From: Tetranychus cinnabarinus
Lineage: Eukaryota; Arthropoda; Arachnida; Trombidiformes; Tetranychidae
NCBI GenBank assembly: GCA_022266195.1
Contig: WHVY01000005.1
Coordinates: 4,774,001-4,838,000, forward strand
Length of the DNA stretch: 64,000 nucleotides
Direction: 5' to 3'
A model generated the notes under the pieces. It had not been told where the DNA came from, did no database searches, and worked only from the letters and a program-made list of their open reading frames with translations. A program made the translations under genes and the position numbers. Positions 36,501 to 48,092 of this stretch are shown here, piece by piece. Numbering within the stretch: position 1 is the first letter of the stretch; every line of letters begins with the position of its first letter.

Positions 36501-39500
36501 TTAACCTGAGTGTGAAATTGAAGTTCAATTAAAATTATTAATTACTTTGGTGAACAAGAAAAATACAAAAAGTTAGTTATTTCTCATTCCATGAGTTATT
36601 CCCTCTTCCAACCTAGATTTTAATTTCTCTTTTCACTCACTTTTTAATTGCTCCAAATTCATCATCCAAACTGAATCAGACTCAGACGAGGGCAAAAAAG
36701 GGAAAAGGAAGAAAGTATAAATTAAAAAGAGAACATTTCTCTTAAAAAGAATCATTTTCAACCAAAAAGTTTCAAGTTTTTTCCATGCAAAGGAATTCAA
36801 ACGAGTACAATAATGATGATGAAAAGAGATGACAAAAATGATTAAAGATTCAACTTGATTCGAGTTTCGTGCTTTGTTTCAAATCTCTCAATAAGACTAT
36901 CATTGAGGGACAAATGAAGTAACATTGAAAAACTGTGAACCAAATCAAGTTCAACCTTTCACAAAATCTGTTGTTCATCAAATCGAAGTCGTGAAAACTA
37001 TTGGAACGTTCAAATTTCCCTAAAAACTTGAAATTCATTCGAATTTCGAAAAATAAATATTCGAATTTAGTTCGCCTTTTGTCACTTTTTTGTGGCTTTT
37101 CTTGAGGTTCCTCAGGTTGCATGATGAATGGTTGGTGAGATAGTTTTGTGTATCAACTTGAATAATTTTTTTGATTCTCAAGTGATTCTCTCAATTAAGA
37201 GGTTGTCTCATCTTGTAAAGCTTTCAAGCTAAAATGAAGGTAAACAAATTTACCCGAAAAACAGTCCAATGTTAACTCGACTGTAATCTGAACATGAGCA
37301 ATTTTTGTCCAATATTCAGGTTCATTTTGTTTGCAACTGTTTTTACTGCACACTTAAAGTGATTTTGCCTTGCATTTGTTATTGATAGCTAAATATTTAT
37401 TCAAGACTTTGTGAAATGTTGACAGGAAAAATGATGAGCCAAAGGAAATGATTTTGCATCGCTTGTAAATTAACTGTTTTAGTGATTCGCTTTCACTCTA
37501 TTTTCAAATTCAATTTATGCTAATGGAACAATTTGTGGCTTCTTTTTGCTCAACTTTATTATTTATATTTTTTAATCATCTATCATTTTTACCTATTTAA
37601 CATCAACCTTTTATCCCAAGCTTTCAACTTCAATGGAAGGCAAAATATTCATTATTATTTTGCATATCAATTTTATATTATCATTGAAATCATTTATAAA
37701 GCAAGCATTGTAAATTACATTGTAATTCATCTTTTGTACAGAACAATAGTCGATCGTTTAAACTGTTGTACAAGGATAATGTGCATAAAGAAACAATATT
37801 GACATTTAACAAATTAAATTATTGTAAAGTCGATTCTCAAATTAGACTCTTCCATTTATCTTTACCTTATTTTAATTTACTTTTCAACTGCAAAAGACTG
37901 TCAAGTTTGTGCTATTTGCCGAACACAGTAAATGCCAATTTGAAGAACGAACCTTTAAAATAGGGAAAAGAGAAAATCAAAGTCTCGAAGTCTAAAACGA
38001 TATCAAGTTAACCTGAATGTAGCTAAGAACAGAAGCAAGGGAATGAATCCAATAGTAGAAATGAATTGACTTGGATATCCATTTTTAAGTTGGAATCGAC
38101 AAAAATGAAGATGAAATTAGATCGATTTCAATTCTTAGCTGTCAATTTGTGATTAACCTTCATGACAACTTATTATTGCTTGAGTCTGAATCAAATCCTC
38201 TCAACACAGTCTTGGATCCAAGCTACCAGAAAGAGGTCACAATATCGATTCTTGTCTCTATTGTCACAATTAACAAAATTGAATGAATGCAAAGGAAGAC
38301 TTAATCTGAATGGAAGCGTCTTCCATAATGACTCCAACTCTCATGTTTTCCTAGAAGAAGCCTGTGAAAAATGTTATACTTTTATACTAAAGATGTGGTA
38401 AAGGTAGAGAAATGGAAAAAATCCTTGAATCCAATCATATTATCGATTAATGCATTTTCAATTAACCAAAATGGAATCTGCAAAACTTGCAAAAAATCTT
38501 TACCCAGCCCAACATCTTGAAAGACTTACATTATCTGATGAAACTCCAACGCAACCAATATGATAATTGAAATATGTTTACTCAGAACAATCAAAATATC
38601 CTTCAAAAGCATGAAACATCCTTTACTGACCTTTAGATTAACATGATTCCAGTGTTTTATGTTTCCATTGAGACTTTATCAGAATGAGATAATTATTGTT
38701 GAAATAATAATCGAATGAGTTTGATTGGAAATAGATTCTTCTCTTCCATGGAATGGCTCAAGGAAATTTTGAGAAATGCTTATTTTCGTTCACTAATCTT
38801 TCGTTTCCTCTTTATTCCTGAGGCTTTTTAAACAGAAAAAAATATCATTCAAATTTCACTTTGGTTCCTTTTGATTTACATATGAATAAGGTTAACATTG
38901 ATCTATTGTTGAAGCAAATAAGTTTCATTTTTTTCCTTCTTCTTGGTGTGAATAAAACTGATGAATTCATTTTCTCTTCTCATCCAAATTAAATGTTTCA
39001 ATGTAGGTGTTGAACATTTAGTTAAACAGCTTCAATGAATCAAACTAAACTTGAAATTGGCTGCTAAATTTAGTAACCAGTTTCAATGGTTGATGCTTCA
39101 TTTAATTTGTCATCCAAACCAATTAATCTACGCATTTGATTCCATTGGAATATCGTGATTCAGATGTTTCCATTCACGACTAGTTCCAGCTTCCTTTTCA
39201 AATCAATCAATTACTTTTTTATGCTTCAATTATTTAATGAAGGTAAAGCAAGTCAACGTTAACCTCATTAAATATGCAAATATTTTCTACAAGCTAAATA
39301 TTCGAAAGGTGAAAACCGAACTTTCAAGTCAATTTGTTTTGGCTCATTGGTATCATAAGTTCACTACATATTTCCCGATTTCTAGCAACGAGAATATCGA
39401 TTCCAAATCAATCTGTTTGCATTCAAAAGCTATCACAAATGAATCAGAATTCTTGAGTTTCTTCAATATCTTGAGATTGTTGCAACAATTAAAACTTGAA

Positions 39501-39621
39501 TCAGCTAATTAGCAATGAGAAGTTTGAAGCCGATTAAAAATAGCGATCTTTATTATCAACTGTAAAGGTTGAGATGAATGAATTTTGTTGCATTTTCTAA
39601 TTATTTTTTCTTCTTCTTCAG
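33541..39621. other. Intron segment before KCTD exon 2, no gene recognised
   Basis: A+T-rich spacer ending in the TTCTTCTTCTTCAG acceptor. ORFs of 60-91 codons show no domain. No RNA gene or element was identified. Confidence 0.45.
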
Positions 39622-40350
39622 GGGCGATTTTTCATTGATCGCGATGGTCATTTGTTTCGTTATATTCTTGAATACCTTCGAAATGAGTGTAAACTGGTTT
39701 TACCTGAAAACTTCAACGAACGAGATCGACTTAAATGTGAAGCCGAATATTTTCACTTGAATCGCCTTTCCAAATCAATAGACTGTGCTCCACCAGGAAA
39801 CCTTAAGCCACTTTCCCTTTCATCCACAACCTCATCAAGTGTATCATCAACATCAAGCAACCCATCAACCCTGACCACAACAACATCAACATCAACTTGT
39901 GCTACTTCATCGACCGTCAACTCGTCATTGACTCATCCCACACATTCACCCATCTCGACCAACCCAGGTCAACAGATTTCGGGTTACATTACAATTGGTT
40001 ACCGTGGATCCTTTGGCTTTGGTAAAGATGGTTTGGCTGATGTTAAATTTCGCAAGTTAACCCGAATCTTGGTTGCTGGTAAGGTTATCCTTTGCCGTGA
40101 AGTGTTTGGTGATTCATTGAATGAATCCCGTGATCCGGATCACACTGCATTCCAGGATAGGTACACTTCAAGGTTTTACTTGAAACACCAAATTCTTGAA
40201 CAATGTTTCGATGCTCTCATGGAAAATGGATTCCGATGTGTTGCCTCATGTGGCTCTGGTACCTCAGGTGGTGAACCCTTGAAACCAGGTGTTGATGCCG
40301 AAGAGAATCGGTGGAATCATTACAATGAATTTGTTTTTTGTAGACCTTAA
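39622..40350 (+). CDS. KCTD8/12/16-like protein, exon 2 (rest of BTB plus H1 domain)
   Basis: Encodes residues 47-288; the whole protein is 288 residues. It completes the BTB/T1 domain (GRFFIDRDGHLFRYILEYLR, then LVLPENFNERDRL and EAEYFHLNRL), passes through a Ser/Thr-rich low-complexity linker (about residues 100-164), and ends with an H1 domain (SGYITIGYRGSFGFGKDG, CREVFGDSLNESRDPD, RYTSRFYLKHQILEQCFDAL, NEFVFCRP). In vertebrates KCTD8, 12, 12b and 16 share this BTB plus H1 layout and are cytoplasmic auxiliary subunits of GABA-B receptors: the BTB pentamer binds the receptor tail and H1 shapes desensitisation. The same role here is inference; no KCTD16-type H2 region follows. The acceptor is TTCTTCTTCTTCAG. 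Confidence 0.93.
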   Translation, partial: GRFFIDRDGHLFRYILEYLRNECKLVLPENFNERDRLKCEAEYFHLNRLSKSIDCAPPGNLKPLSLSSTTSSSVSSTSSNPSTLTTTTSTSTCATSSTVNSSLTHPTHSPISTNPGQQISGYITIGYRGSFGFGKDGLADVKFRKLTRILVAGKVILCREVFGDSLNESRDPDHTAFQDRYTSRFYLKHQILEQCFDALMENGFRCVASCGSGTSGGEPLKPGVDAEENRWNHYNEFVFCRP

Positions 40351-42355
40351 CCTTTTTCTTATGGACATTTTAAACCATTTCAAACATGAAAAGCCCAAAA
40401 ACCATGGACGAATTATTTAAAGACCAAAATCGATCAAAGACACAACAAGCTTTCACCAATCACTAACCAAAATAGTGTACAAAAGCAATTAGCAAACCAA
40501 TTTAAAGAAACAATCAAATCAAGACCAATTAATGGATAAATTGAAAAGTGCAACCAAACACAAATGGAAAAAAATAAATGCAACAGAAAATGAAATTGTT
40601 ATATAACATGAGAAATGATGGAAAAATATGATTTAATGTTTGAAAAGGAGAAAGAAATGGAACACAAAAATTGAAAAAGAAAATTGGAAAATTGAACTTT
40701 TTCCTATTCTCTTCATTTCTAACCTTTTCTTTTACTTCTAAGCAATCATCAAAATCTAATTAATCTAAATTTCAATGGATGGAAACAAATAATGGCCAAA
40801 AAATGTTGAATGACCAGGAAAAACCATCAAAAAAGACCATAACTTGAACCATCAATTTATTATAAATGTTGATAATCTAGAAGAAGATGAAATCTATTCA
40901 TTGTTGTCCTTGATTCCTTTCTCATTGATTTCATCTTGACCAACATCATCATCATCATGAATCAACTGGAACATCTTTCAAAGTGTAATTTGAGATGAAA
41001 CAACAAAAGAAACTGATGAAAATGTGAAATTATGAATTCTAATTGTCTTACTATTAACGTAATTATTCATCTCAAGTTTCACAGTCGCAAGATGGTTTAT
41101 TGATTGAACAATCTCAGCATTGAAATTAAGTGTCAAAACAGTCAAGTAGCTTCCATGAGGCTTACTTTCATTTTTTTGCCCATTTCTTTTCATTTCAATT
41201 TTTTCCAATTCTTGCGATTCATTTCAATTGATTGTTGAACCTCTTTTTTTACCTTCTCTGTTTCCTGATTGTATCGACTGATTAACATTCAATTTAATCT
41301 TAAAGATCATCTTTAACTATTATTAGAGACTATTAACTGTTAGCTGTTTGATTATTCACATTTATTAACATTGATTATCAACTGGAACCAACAAACGCCT
41401 TCATTTTATTCAATCTTTCATCTTTAATATTCAATCTGCTTCCAATGTTTCAATTTTACTCTTGATCATCAACATTCACTTTGTTATTGCTGGTTCATAT
41501 TGATTGTAAATTAATGTTTTACTGATTGTTGCTGTTTCAATAAAAACTGGGGACAAAATTGGTGATCAATTTAACATAAAGTGGAAAATATGATTCTTGA
41601 TTTGGTTAAAACATATTTTGTTAATTTTACTTTCATCTCTTGATTTTTGCATTTAGATCATTTTGACTGTAAAAATTAAACTGAAAATTTCAAAGTAATT
41701 ATATGGATTGATGGCAGATGAATAATCATTTCAAATTTAATTGCCACTCTTTAGTTAATTGTTAACTTTTACCATTTCTTCTTCTTTTCCATTGCACTAA
41801 ACATCTTTAATATTGATTTGATTCATTGAAAAACATCTAAAATTTAACTTTAATTGCTGAATATTGATGACTAAACCATCATTTTAGGAGCACAACAATA
41901 AAACAATGAGGAAACAATTGTAAACAATAAACTAATGTCACTCGATAAAATTATGATGGCTATTCAATTTTAATGTACATAATAAATAATAAACTAAGTT
42001 AACCGAATTTTTGTCATGTCTTTTGATTTTGTTTTATCTTGTATAAGCTCATGTTTCCAGAAAAGAGAATAGCTTTGAATACGAAAATTGTTCTGAATCC
42101 GAAGACAATTTATGAAAATTTACCATTAATTACAGATTTGGTTAATCTAATTGTTGAAGAGACAATTATTGCGAGTCCAAGTCTGGTTAAGTTGTAAAAA
42201 TCTGGTGATGTTTAAAAGAAGCGCTTTCAACCAGAGCTTTAACCCATTACATGTTGCTAAGGAAACTGGTAATCGCTGGTGATTTTAGGAGTTTTGATTA
42301 GGGTAGTTTGGCAGTTAGATTAACTTGTTGAGATTTGTAAAATTAATCAACAACT
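40351..42355. other. 3' UTR of the KCTD-like gene and convergent spacer to VPS36
   Basis: The first part is probably a long A+T-rich 3' UTR. Candidate AATAAA hexamers occur from 41539 on, among others; which is used cannot be told. No ORF with a domain was seen. VPS36 on the opposite strand appears to end exactly at 42356. Confidence 0.45.
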
Positions 42356-42360
42356 TTATT
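42355..42360 (-). terminator. Poly(A) signal overlapping the VPS36 stop codon
   Basis: On the minus strand the end of the CDS reads TGC CAA TAA AG, so AATAAA contains the TAA stop. Cleavage at the usual 10-30 bases would leave a 3' UTR of only a few tens of bases. Confidence 0.5.
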
Positions 42361-43093
42361 GGCATAAAAATTTATTTGGAAAGAATGCTAATCCTTGGAT
42401 TGATTCATCTCTACAAGCAAATCCTTGATTTTCACAATTCAACAGTCGCTGTCGCGCTAGTGATAAACTGATTCTAAGACGAAGTGCTAACTGGTGGGCA
42501 GTGAGTCCAGGGGAAACAGTATCACTACAAGTTTCTTCAATAATTTTCAAAGTCTCTTTGTTCAGATTTTCTTGATTGAAATTGTCAGCTTGAATCACCA
42601 TTAGACCACTATCATATTTGAATAGACTATAACCCAGTTTCTGGTTTTTCAGAGTATAACAGGCATTGAGCAGATCCTCGGATGAAATTAGATCCAATCC
42701 TCTTGATCGATTTACTGCGCAAAAGACATCGGTTAAGGCCATAATACCATCACTTTTTTCAATCATCGGTTTTATCACAAGGGCAACCTGTTTACCCAGA
42801 TCTCGATAATAATGACTATCGTTGGCATACTTTTCTCTCGTCACCAAATCTTCCAACCCTTCATTGATACCTAAATTGAGTAGATACGATTTAAATAGAA
42901 CAGTTTCATCCTGAGATATTTCTTTATTTCCTTTCTCTTTTAATCTTTGGACCATTCCTTGGGCGAGACGAGCCATGTCACTAGCTTTCTCCATTAATCT
43001 GCTTAAATCTTGGAACGCTTCATTAATATTTTTGTCAGTTTCAGCTTGTTGTTGTTTGATTTTCCTTTCGATTCCAGCAATTCCATGAGACAT
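42356..43093 (-). CDS. VPS36: ESCRT-II subunit VPS36, without GLUE domain
   Basis: A single exon of 245 residues. It aligns from its first residues with the part of VPS36 that follows the GLUE domain: GIAGIERKIKQQQAETDKNI, NEAFQDLSRLMEKASDMARL, ETVLFKSYLLNLGI, GIMALTDVFCAVNRSRGLDL, SEDLLNACYTL, DSGLMVIQ and CRDESIQGLAFFPNKF. VPS36 with SNF8 and two VPS25 forms ESCRT-II, which sorts ubiquitinated cargo at endosomes. The family is normally about 385 residues with an N-terminal GLUE domain that binds phosphoinositide and ubiquitin. Here the frame has a stop (TAA) five codons before the ATG, and NOP2 begins 303 bp upstream on the other strand, leaving little room for a GLUE exon. The sister subunit SNF8 was considered and excluded: the IERK start and MALTDVFCAVNRSRG are VPS36-type. 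Confidence 0.92.
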   Translation of the reverse strand: MSHGIAGIERKIKQQQAETDKNINEAFQDLSRLMEKASDMARLAQGMVQRLKEKGNKEISQDETVLFKSYLLNLGINEGLEDLVTREKYANDSHYYRDLGKQVALVIKPMIEKSDGIMALTDVFCAVNRSRGLDLISSEDLLNACYTLKNQKLGYSLFKYDSGLMVIQADNFNQENLNKETLKIIEETCSDTVSPGLTAHQLALRLRISLSLARQRLLNCENQGFACRDESIQGLAFFPNKFLCQ

Positions 43094-43395
43094 TTTGTTT
43101 ATTTAAAGCACACTAAAATTCAATTTAATTGAGGTATGTTCGATACACGAAATAATAAGTTTAAAATGACTAAATGTAATTGACACCAAAGTCAATACAC
43201 TGAAGTATCCATTTAGTGTTTTCATTCAAGATTTCATTTATGTGTAACAGATGTCGCTAGCTTGAAGCCATGTGAGATAAACTCACATGTTTTCATTGCA
43301 ATTTAAACGTACACTGGAATTAAAACTTTCGTGAACTATTCCAATTTAATTATTTAGTAGTGCTTCACAATTTTTTTGTTTATTTTATTTAAATC
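43094..43395. promoter_or_regulatory. Shared divergent promoter of VPS36 and NOP2
   Basis: The two starts are separated by only 302 bp, so both promoters and 5' UTRs must fit here. There is no obvious TATA arrangement that stands out from the A+T-rich background and no ORF in frame with either gene. Confidence 0.6.
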
Positions 43396-45926
43396 ATGGG
43401 GCGCAAAGCTAAATATGACGAAAAAAGGAAGATAAAGAAGAAACCCAGGGAAGCTAAAAGACAAGGAGCTCCTGAGTTTCCTTTTGAAATACCATCAAAC
43501 CCTAAGCCTGTTGGTAAAAGGTTAGTACAAAATTACATTAAATTATGAATTTTGTTTAAATAATGTTCTTTCGTTTAATTTATAGACTTCAGGATGAGTT
43601 GGACAAAGTTAAAGCTAAGATTAAAGCAAAGCAATTAGCAAAAAAATTACGTAATGAAGGGTCTGCAGAGAAATTGAAAGAAGCAATTAAAAAGCTCAAA
43701 AAGGATAACGTTGATGAAGAAAGATCCGAAGATAATGATAATGTTGAGTCTTTGGAATCACCCTCCAACAAAAGAACATCACCTAATAAGGTTTCGCATG
43801 GTCGAAGTGCGGTAAGTTTATCAGATAAATCTTTAGTTGTATTTACTTATGTAAACTTTTATTTTTTCAGAAAAAACTCAAAACAGATTCAAGTAAAGAG
43901 GTGACTGAAGAGTCCGATCAAATGGTTTCTGAAACTGAGAACGAAAACATCACGAAGCCAAAAAGTAAAGACAAGAAAATAATATCGGAAATTAAGCATG
44001 AAAAGATTGCTAAAGTTAAATCTGCGAAAAAACGCAAAAAAGTAAACAAACCTGCCAAGGAAACAGATGATGATGGTGCCGATGAGGATATTGAAGATGA
44101 AGCTAATGATACCACTGATAATGATAATGTTGATAGTCATGAAAATGGCAATGGTATCGATGATGGAGCTGAAGATGAGGTTGATGTTAATGACGACGGC
44201 GATGATGTTCATGATGAGGTTCACGGTGATGATGGAGCTGACGATGACGATGACAGTGACGATGATGATGAAGAAAGGAAGAAAAGAAAGGAGGAAAAAA
44301 TAAGGAAAAAGTACGAAGATATGGAACTGAGAAGAGCTGATCCAGATGAATTATTTCAACTACCAACTACAGAAGAATTAGATCAGATTGATCAAGCAAC
44401 TGGTTTTCAACCAACGTCTTTAAAAGAAAGAATTGGTGAGATCAACTTTATCTTAGCCAATTTTAAAGAGCGAAGACAAGAAGGAAAAACTAGAAAAGAT
44501 TATTTAGCGGTTCTTAAACACGATCTATGTGCTCTTTACGACTATAACGACTTTTTAATGGGAAAATTCATGGAACTCTTTAAACCAACTGAACTTATCC
44601 AGTTTGTTGAATCTTCTGAATCACAAAGACCAGTGACCATTAGGACCAATACCTTGAAAACACGTAGGAAAGATTTAGCTCAAGCATTAATCAACAGAGG
44701 GGTTAACTTAGATCCTATCGGTGAGTGGTCCAGAGTAGGTTTGGTCATATACGATTCTCAAGTACCCATCGGAGCTACACCTGAATATCTAGCTGGACAT
44801 TATATGCTGCAAGGAGCTGCATCATTATTACCAGTCATGGCCTTAGCTCCTCGAGAAAATGAAAAAATTTTAGATTTGTGTTCAGCTCCTGGTGGTAAAA
44901 CAACTCATATTGCCGCAATCATGAAAAACACTGGTATTCTTTTTGCCAACGATGTCAACAAAGATCGTGCCAAGGCAACAAAAGGAAACATACATCGTTT
45001 AGGCATAAATAACTGTGTATTAAGTTCTGTTGATGGAAGAAAATTTCCAAATGTTATGAAAGGTTTCGATAGAGTTTTATTAGATGCACCATGTAGTGGT
45101 ACCGGTGTAATATCGAAGGATAACGCTGTAAAGACTATGAAGGTAAATATTTATTATTGATAATCTTCTTTATTCGTTTTTAATTGAGTTATTCATTTCT
45201 TTTCAACCAATTAGGACGAAAAAGATATTGGACGGTGTAGTATGCTACAGAAACAACTGATTTTAGCTGCAATAGACTGTCTTGATGCTGATTCGCCAAC
45301 CGGAGGATATTTAGTTTATTCAACTTGTTCTGTTCTTGTAAGTTGATAATTGCTCTCTTATATTTGTTGTTGTTTACTCACCTCTCGAATTTTCTCCTTT
45401 CCGTTTTTCAGGTCGAAGAAAATGAATGGGTAGTCAATTATGCTTTGAAGAAACGAAATGTTAAATTAGCACCTACTGGAATTAATTTTGGACGTGAAGG
45501 ATTTTCTAGGTAAATACAGCATTATTTACATCAAACATGGCTTTATTTACATATTTTACTTATCGATTTATTTTCATTTGCAGATTCAGAGAAAGGAGGT
45601 TTCATCCATCTTTAAATTTAACTAGACGATTTTATCCTCACGCACATAATACAGATGGTTTTTTTGTAGCCAAGCTCAAAAAATTTTCCAATTCTATTCC
45701 AGTAAAGACTCAGGATAAGAACACCAAAAAGAATAAAAAAAATAAAAAAGATAAAAGCAGTAAGGATGACAATGAAAGTGATGAAGACGACGAAGACGAC
45801 GAAGATGATGAAAATGTTGAAGATAGTGAAGACGATGAAAACGATGACGACGCCGAAAATGACGAAGATGACGAAGGGGCTGAAGACGACGATAATGAAG
45901 ACGATGAGGAAGATGCAGATGATTAA
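43396..45926 (+). CDS. NOP2: NOP2/NSUN1-type rRNA cytosine-C5 methyltransferase
   Basis: Nucleolar SAM-dependent enzyme that methylates a cytosine of large-subunit rRNA and is needed for 60S assembly. Six exons: 43396-43520, 43586-43811, 43871-45142, 45215-45337, 45412-45509 and 45584-45926; introns are 59-74 bp, all GT-AG; 728 residues. The N-terminus is basic (MGRKAKYDEKRKIKKKPRE) and is followed by a long Asp/Glu tract (about residues 180-250). The catalytic part has the SAM-binding LDLCSAPGGKT (about 451-461), LLDAPCSGTGVISKD with Cys at about 525, and YLVYSTCSV with the nucleophile Cys at about 579. These are the two Cys of Rsm B/NSUN enzymes. The signature VEENEWVVNYALKKRNVKL and RRFYPHAHNTDGFF identify NOP2 rather than other NSUNs. 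The C-terminus ends in a second acidic tail. Confidence 0.96.
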
Positions 45927-47371
45927 TTAATCTTGTTTTCCAGTAAAAGTTTGTGGTAACAAAAATTAAAGTGAATTAGTTTTGTAAATTTTTTCCATCG
46001 ATCCTGTCATTTGTGTGTTAACAATTTCGAAACGAATAAACCAATTTATATGTAAAAGTCAGTTTTTAGTCTTTTATTTACTAAACTGGTACTCTCTGTA
46101 TTTTCATGGTTATTCACTTTGATTGATTTTCATGTTTAAATTAAAAAGCTCATTCTTATTGAATTTTTTCATTCAGGACCTAACTCTTAAGTAGTTCAGC
46201 GCCTTTTACCTTTCATAATCTATTCAAAACATCTTTTCGCATTGCGTACACATATTTTTTCTTTTCGTGCGACATTTCACGCAATCGCTTGTCTAGTTTC
46301 ACCACAACTGCGAAAATAAAACAATTTTTTTAGAAAAACAAATCTTCGCTTTGCCCAGACTAATAACATACAACAAGATTGTTAAGGCAATTTTATGCCA
46401 TTAATAGGAGTATTGAAAAAAGGCCCAACGTTTTAAAAAGAATAGCTTTCTTCTAAAATTTACAAAATCTGTAGATGTGAATGAAAGTATTTTGAATGGC
46501 ATGATATAAACCAATCAGTTTCAAGTTGGAATGAACAATATCTTTAAACTAACATTAAATACACCATGTTTATTATCTGATTAACTTCAAGTTACCAACA
46601 AGTCTGATCTATTTGAAACACTTTCTGTTCAACTCGCTAAGTGTCTCACTGAATAGAAATGTGATATCATGATTGAAAAAAAATCAGTCTGGATCCGCCG
46701 GGGTCATTTGCTTAATCATATTTGAACATACATTCACGTTCACATTCGATTCTATCCTAATCCCCACTTCTATTAGAAGAAAGAGGGTGGGTAGCAGAGG
46801 GAGAGAAGAAGAAACCCCCTTAAGTTTTGCCTGCGCTCAACCGGGAAACGGGAGCAAAGCCCAGAGAGAAGTAGAGATAGGAAAGGTGATTGGGTGAGAT
46901 TAAAGAGTCAGGGATAGTGGGAGCAAGAATGCTCTCAGATTCAGCTAAGCTCAATTCAACAAGAGATTTTGATCAACTCTCATTTCCCATGTCAACATTA
47001 TGCGAATCCAAACTTATAAACTCTTTAACAGCTTTATATAGCTTTAAACAATTTTAGCTTATAATAATTTCAGTCTTTACTTTGCTTCTTTATTTTCCCT
47101 TATATGGTCAATTTGAATAGATATAAAAAAGTTACCACATTTTCACCGAAGTATTCTGAACACTTTTTCACGTTTTCATGTCAAGATTAATTTAATATTC
47201 AGAATCTTTTAATTACAAATTGTTCCAAATCTTGCAAATAGAACTTTATTTTTAAATAACAGGTGGCGCTGGCTTCAAACATGTGATTTTTGTAAACAAT
47301 ATTTTGGATCAAAAAGTGATAATAATTTGAGTAAAATTTGTATCAACTGTTCTCTATTGTTTTGAGTAGTA
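45927..47371. other. Spacer between NOP2 and RRP36
   Basis: NOP2's 3' UTR lies first, with AATAAA at 46035-46040. On the minus strand 46307-46213 a short frame (KLDKRLREMSHEKKKYVYAM, ending at TGA) follows a good acceptor TTTTCGCAG and looks protein-like, but no upstream exon was found. Around 46690-46900 there is a purine-rich, locally G+C-richer block (GGATCCGCCGGGGTC, CAACCGGGAAACGGGAG). The last 100-200 bp should contain the RRP36 promoter. Confidence 0.4.
46035..46040 (+). terminator. Poly(A) signal of NOP2
   Basis: AATAAA 109 bp after the NOP2 stop, on the coding strand; the first canonical hexamer after the stop. Confidence 0.5.
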
Positions 47372-48092
47372 ATGAATTTCAAAAGGAAAAAATTCCATGG
47401 ACGAAAAAAACATGATGATGATAGTGATAAACCACTGGAATTTTCGTCCAAAAAGAGACCTCCGATTCTCAAGATTTTTACTGACAAGGTAAGTTCATAT
47501 AAAATAATGTTACCTTTACTGATTTAGATTTTCTACTTTTTTAGAGAAAAGTTGTGAGAGATCCTAGGTTTGAAGAAACTAGTGGAACGTTCAATCCAAC
47601 TATTTTTGAACAGAAATACGGCAATATCATCAAGGAAGCAAAAGACAAGGATAAAAATGAACTATTGAGCGAACTCAAACGTGAAAAAGATCCTGAAAGA
47701 ATCACTCAAATAAAGTATTTGTTGAAAAGAATCAGTGAAAAAGAACACGCCGAAGAACACAGTAAAAATAAACTCCAGTTAGTGAAAAAATTAAAGGAAG
47801 AGAAGCGAAAGCAGTTGAAACTGGCATCTAAAGGACCTGTATTTTTGAAAAAATGTAAGTTATTGCTATCCGATATCATTTCTTTCAAATACTCCATGAT
47901 AATACATGAAAAATTAATTCTTTCTTTCTATCATTCATTTCAGCGGAAATCAAACAAGCACAATTAGTGGAGAAATTCAAAGAGTTGAAACAATCACAGA
48001 AATTATCCAAATATATTGAAAAGAAAAGAAAACGGAATGTTGCTCGTGAAAGAAATAAGATGTTCTCTGATAACTATGATGATGATGATTAG
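47372..48092 (+). CDS. RRP36: rRNA-processing protein RRP36
   Basis: Nucleolar factor for early 18S rRNA processing in the small-subunit processome. Three exons: 47372-47488, 47545-47854 and 47944-48092; introns of 56 and 89 bp, GT-AG; 191 residues. Exon 2 opens with the family signature RDPRFEETSGTFNPTIFEQK YG, where human RRP36 has a very similar RDPRFDDLSGEYNP. It continues as a Lys/Glu-rich helix (ERITQIKYLLKRISEKEHAE) and reaches GPVFLKK, split across intron 2. Exon 3 has EKFKELKQSQKLSKYIEKKR and RKRNVARERNKM, again the family order. The protein is shorter than vertebrate RRP36 because its N-terminal extension is short. The last residues are acidic (YDDDD). The sequence right after the stop is shared with the tail of the PKD locus. 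Confidence 0.92.

Larger units (their letters stand above)
4397..39621 (+). other. 35,225-bp phase-0 intron of the KCTD-like gene
   Basis: Begins GTAAGA and ends TTCTTCTTCTTCAG. It splits the BTB domain and is more than half of the window, while nearly all other introns here are below 400 bp. It contains a possible nested gene, transposon relics and repeats, listed separately. A long intron between two coding halves of one domain suggests regulatory content, but a missed gene or an alternative promoter inside it is possible. Confidence 0.85.

Noticed and set aside
39578..39760. 60-codon ORF overlapping KCTD exon 2
   Set aside because: Frame-shifted shadow of the BTB-encoding exon.
42356..43093. 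First read as SNF8/VPS22, the other winged-helix ESCRT-II subunit
   Set aside because: The IERK start, the MALTDVFCAVNRSRG block and the CRDESIQGLAFFPN end belong to VPS36; SNF8 has a different N-terminus and no such blocks.
44067..44303. Met-rich 78-codon ORF in NOP2
   Set aside because: Produced by reading the GAT/GAC acidic tract in another frame.
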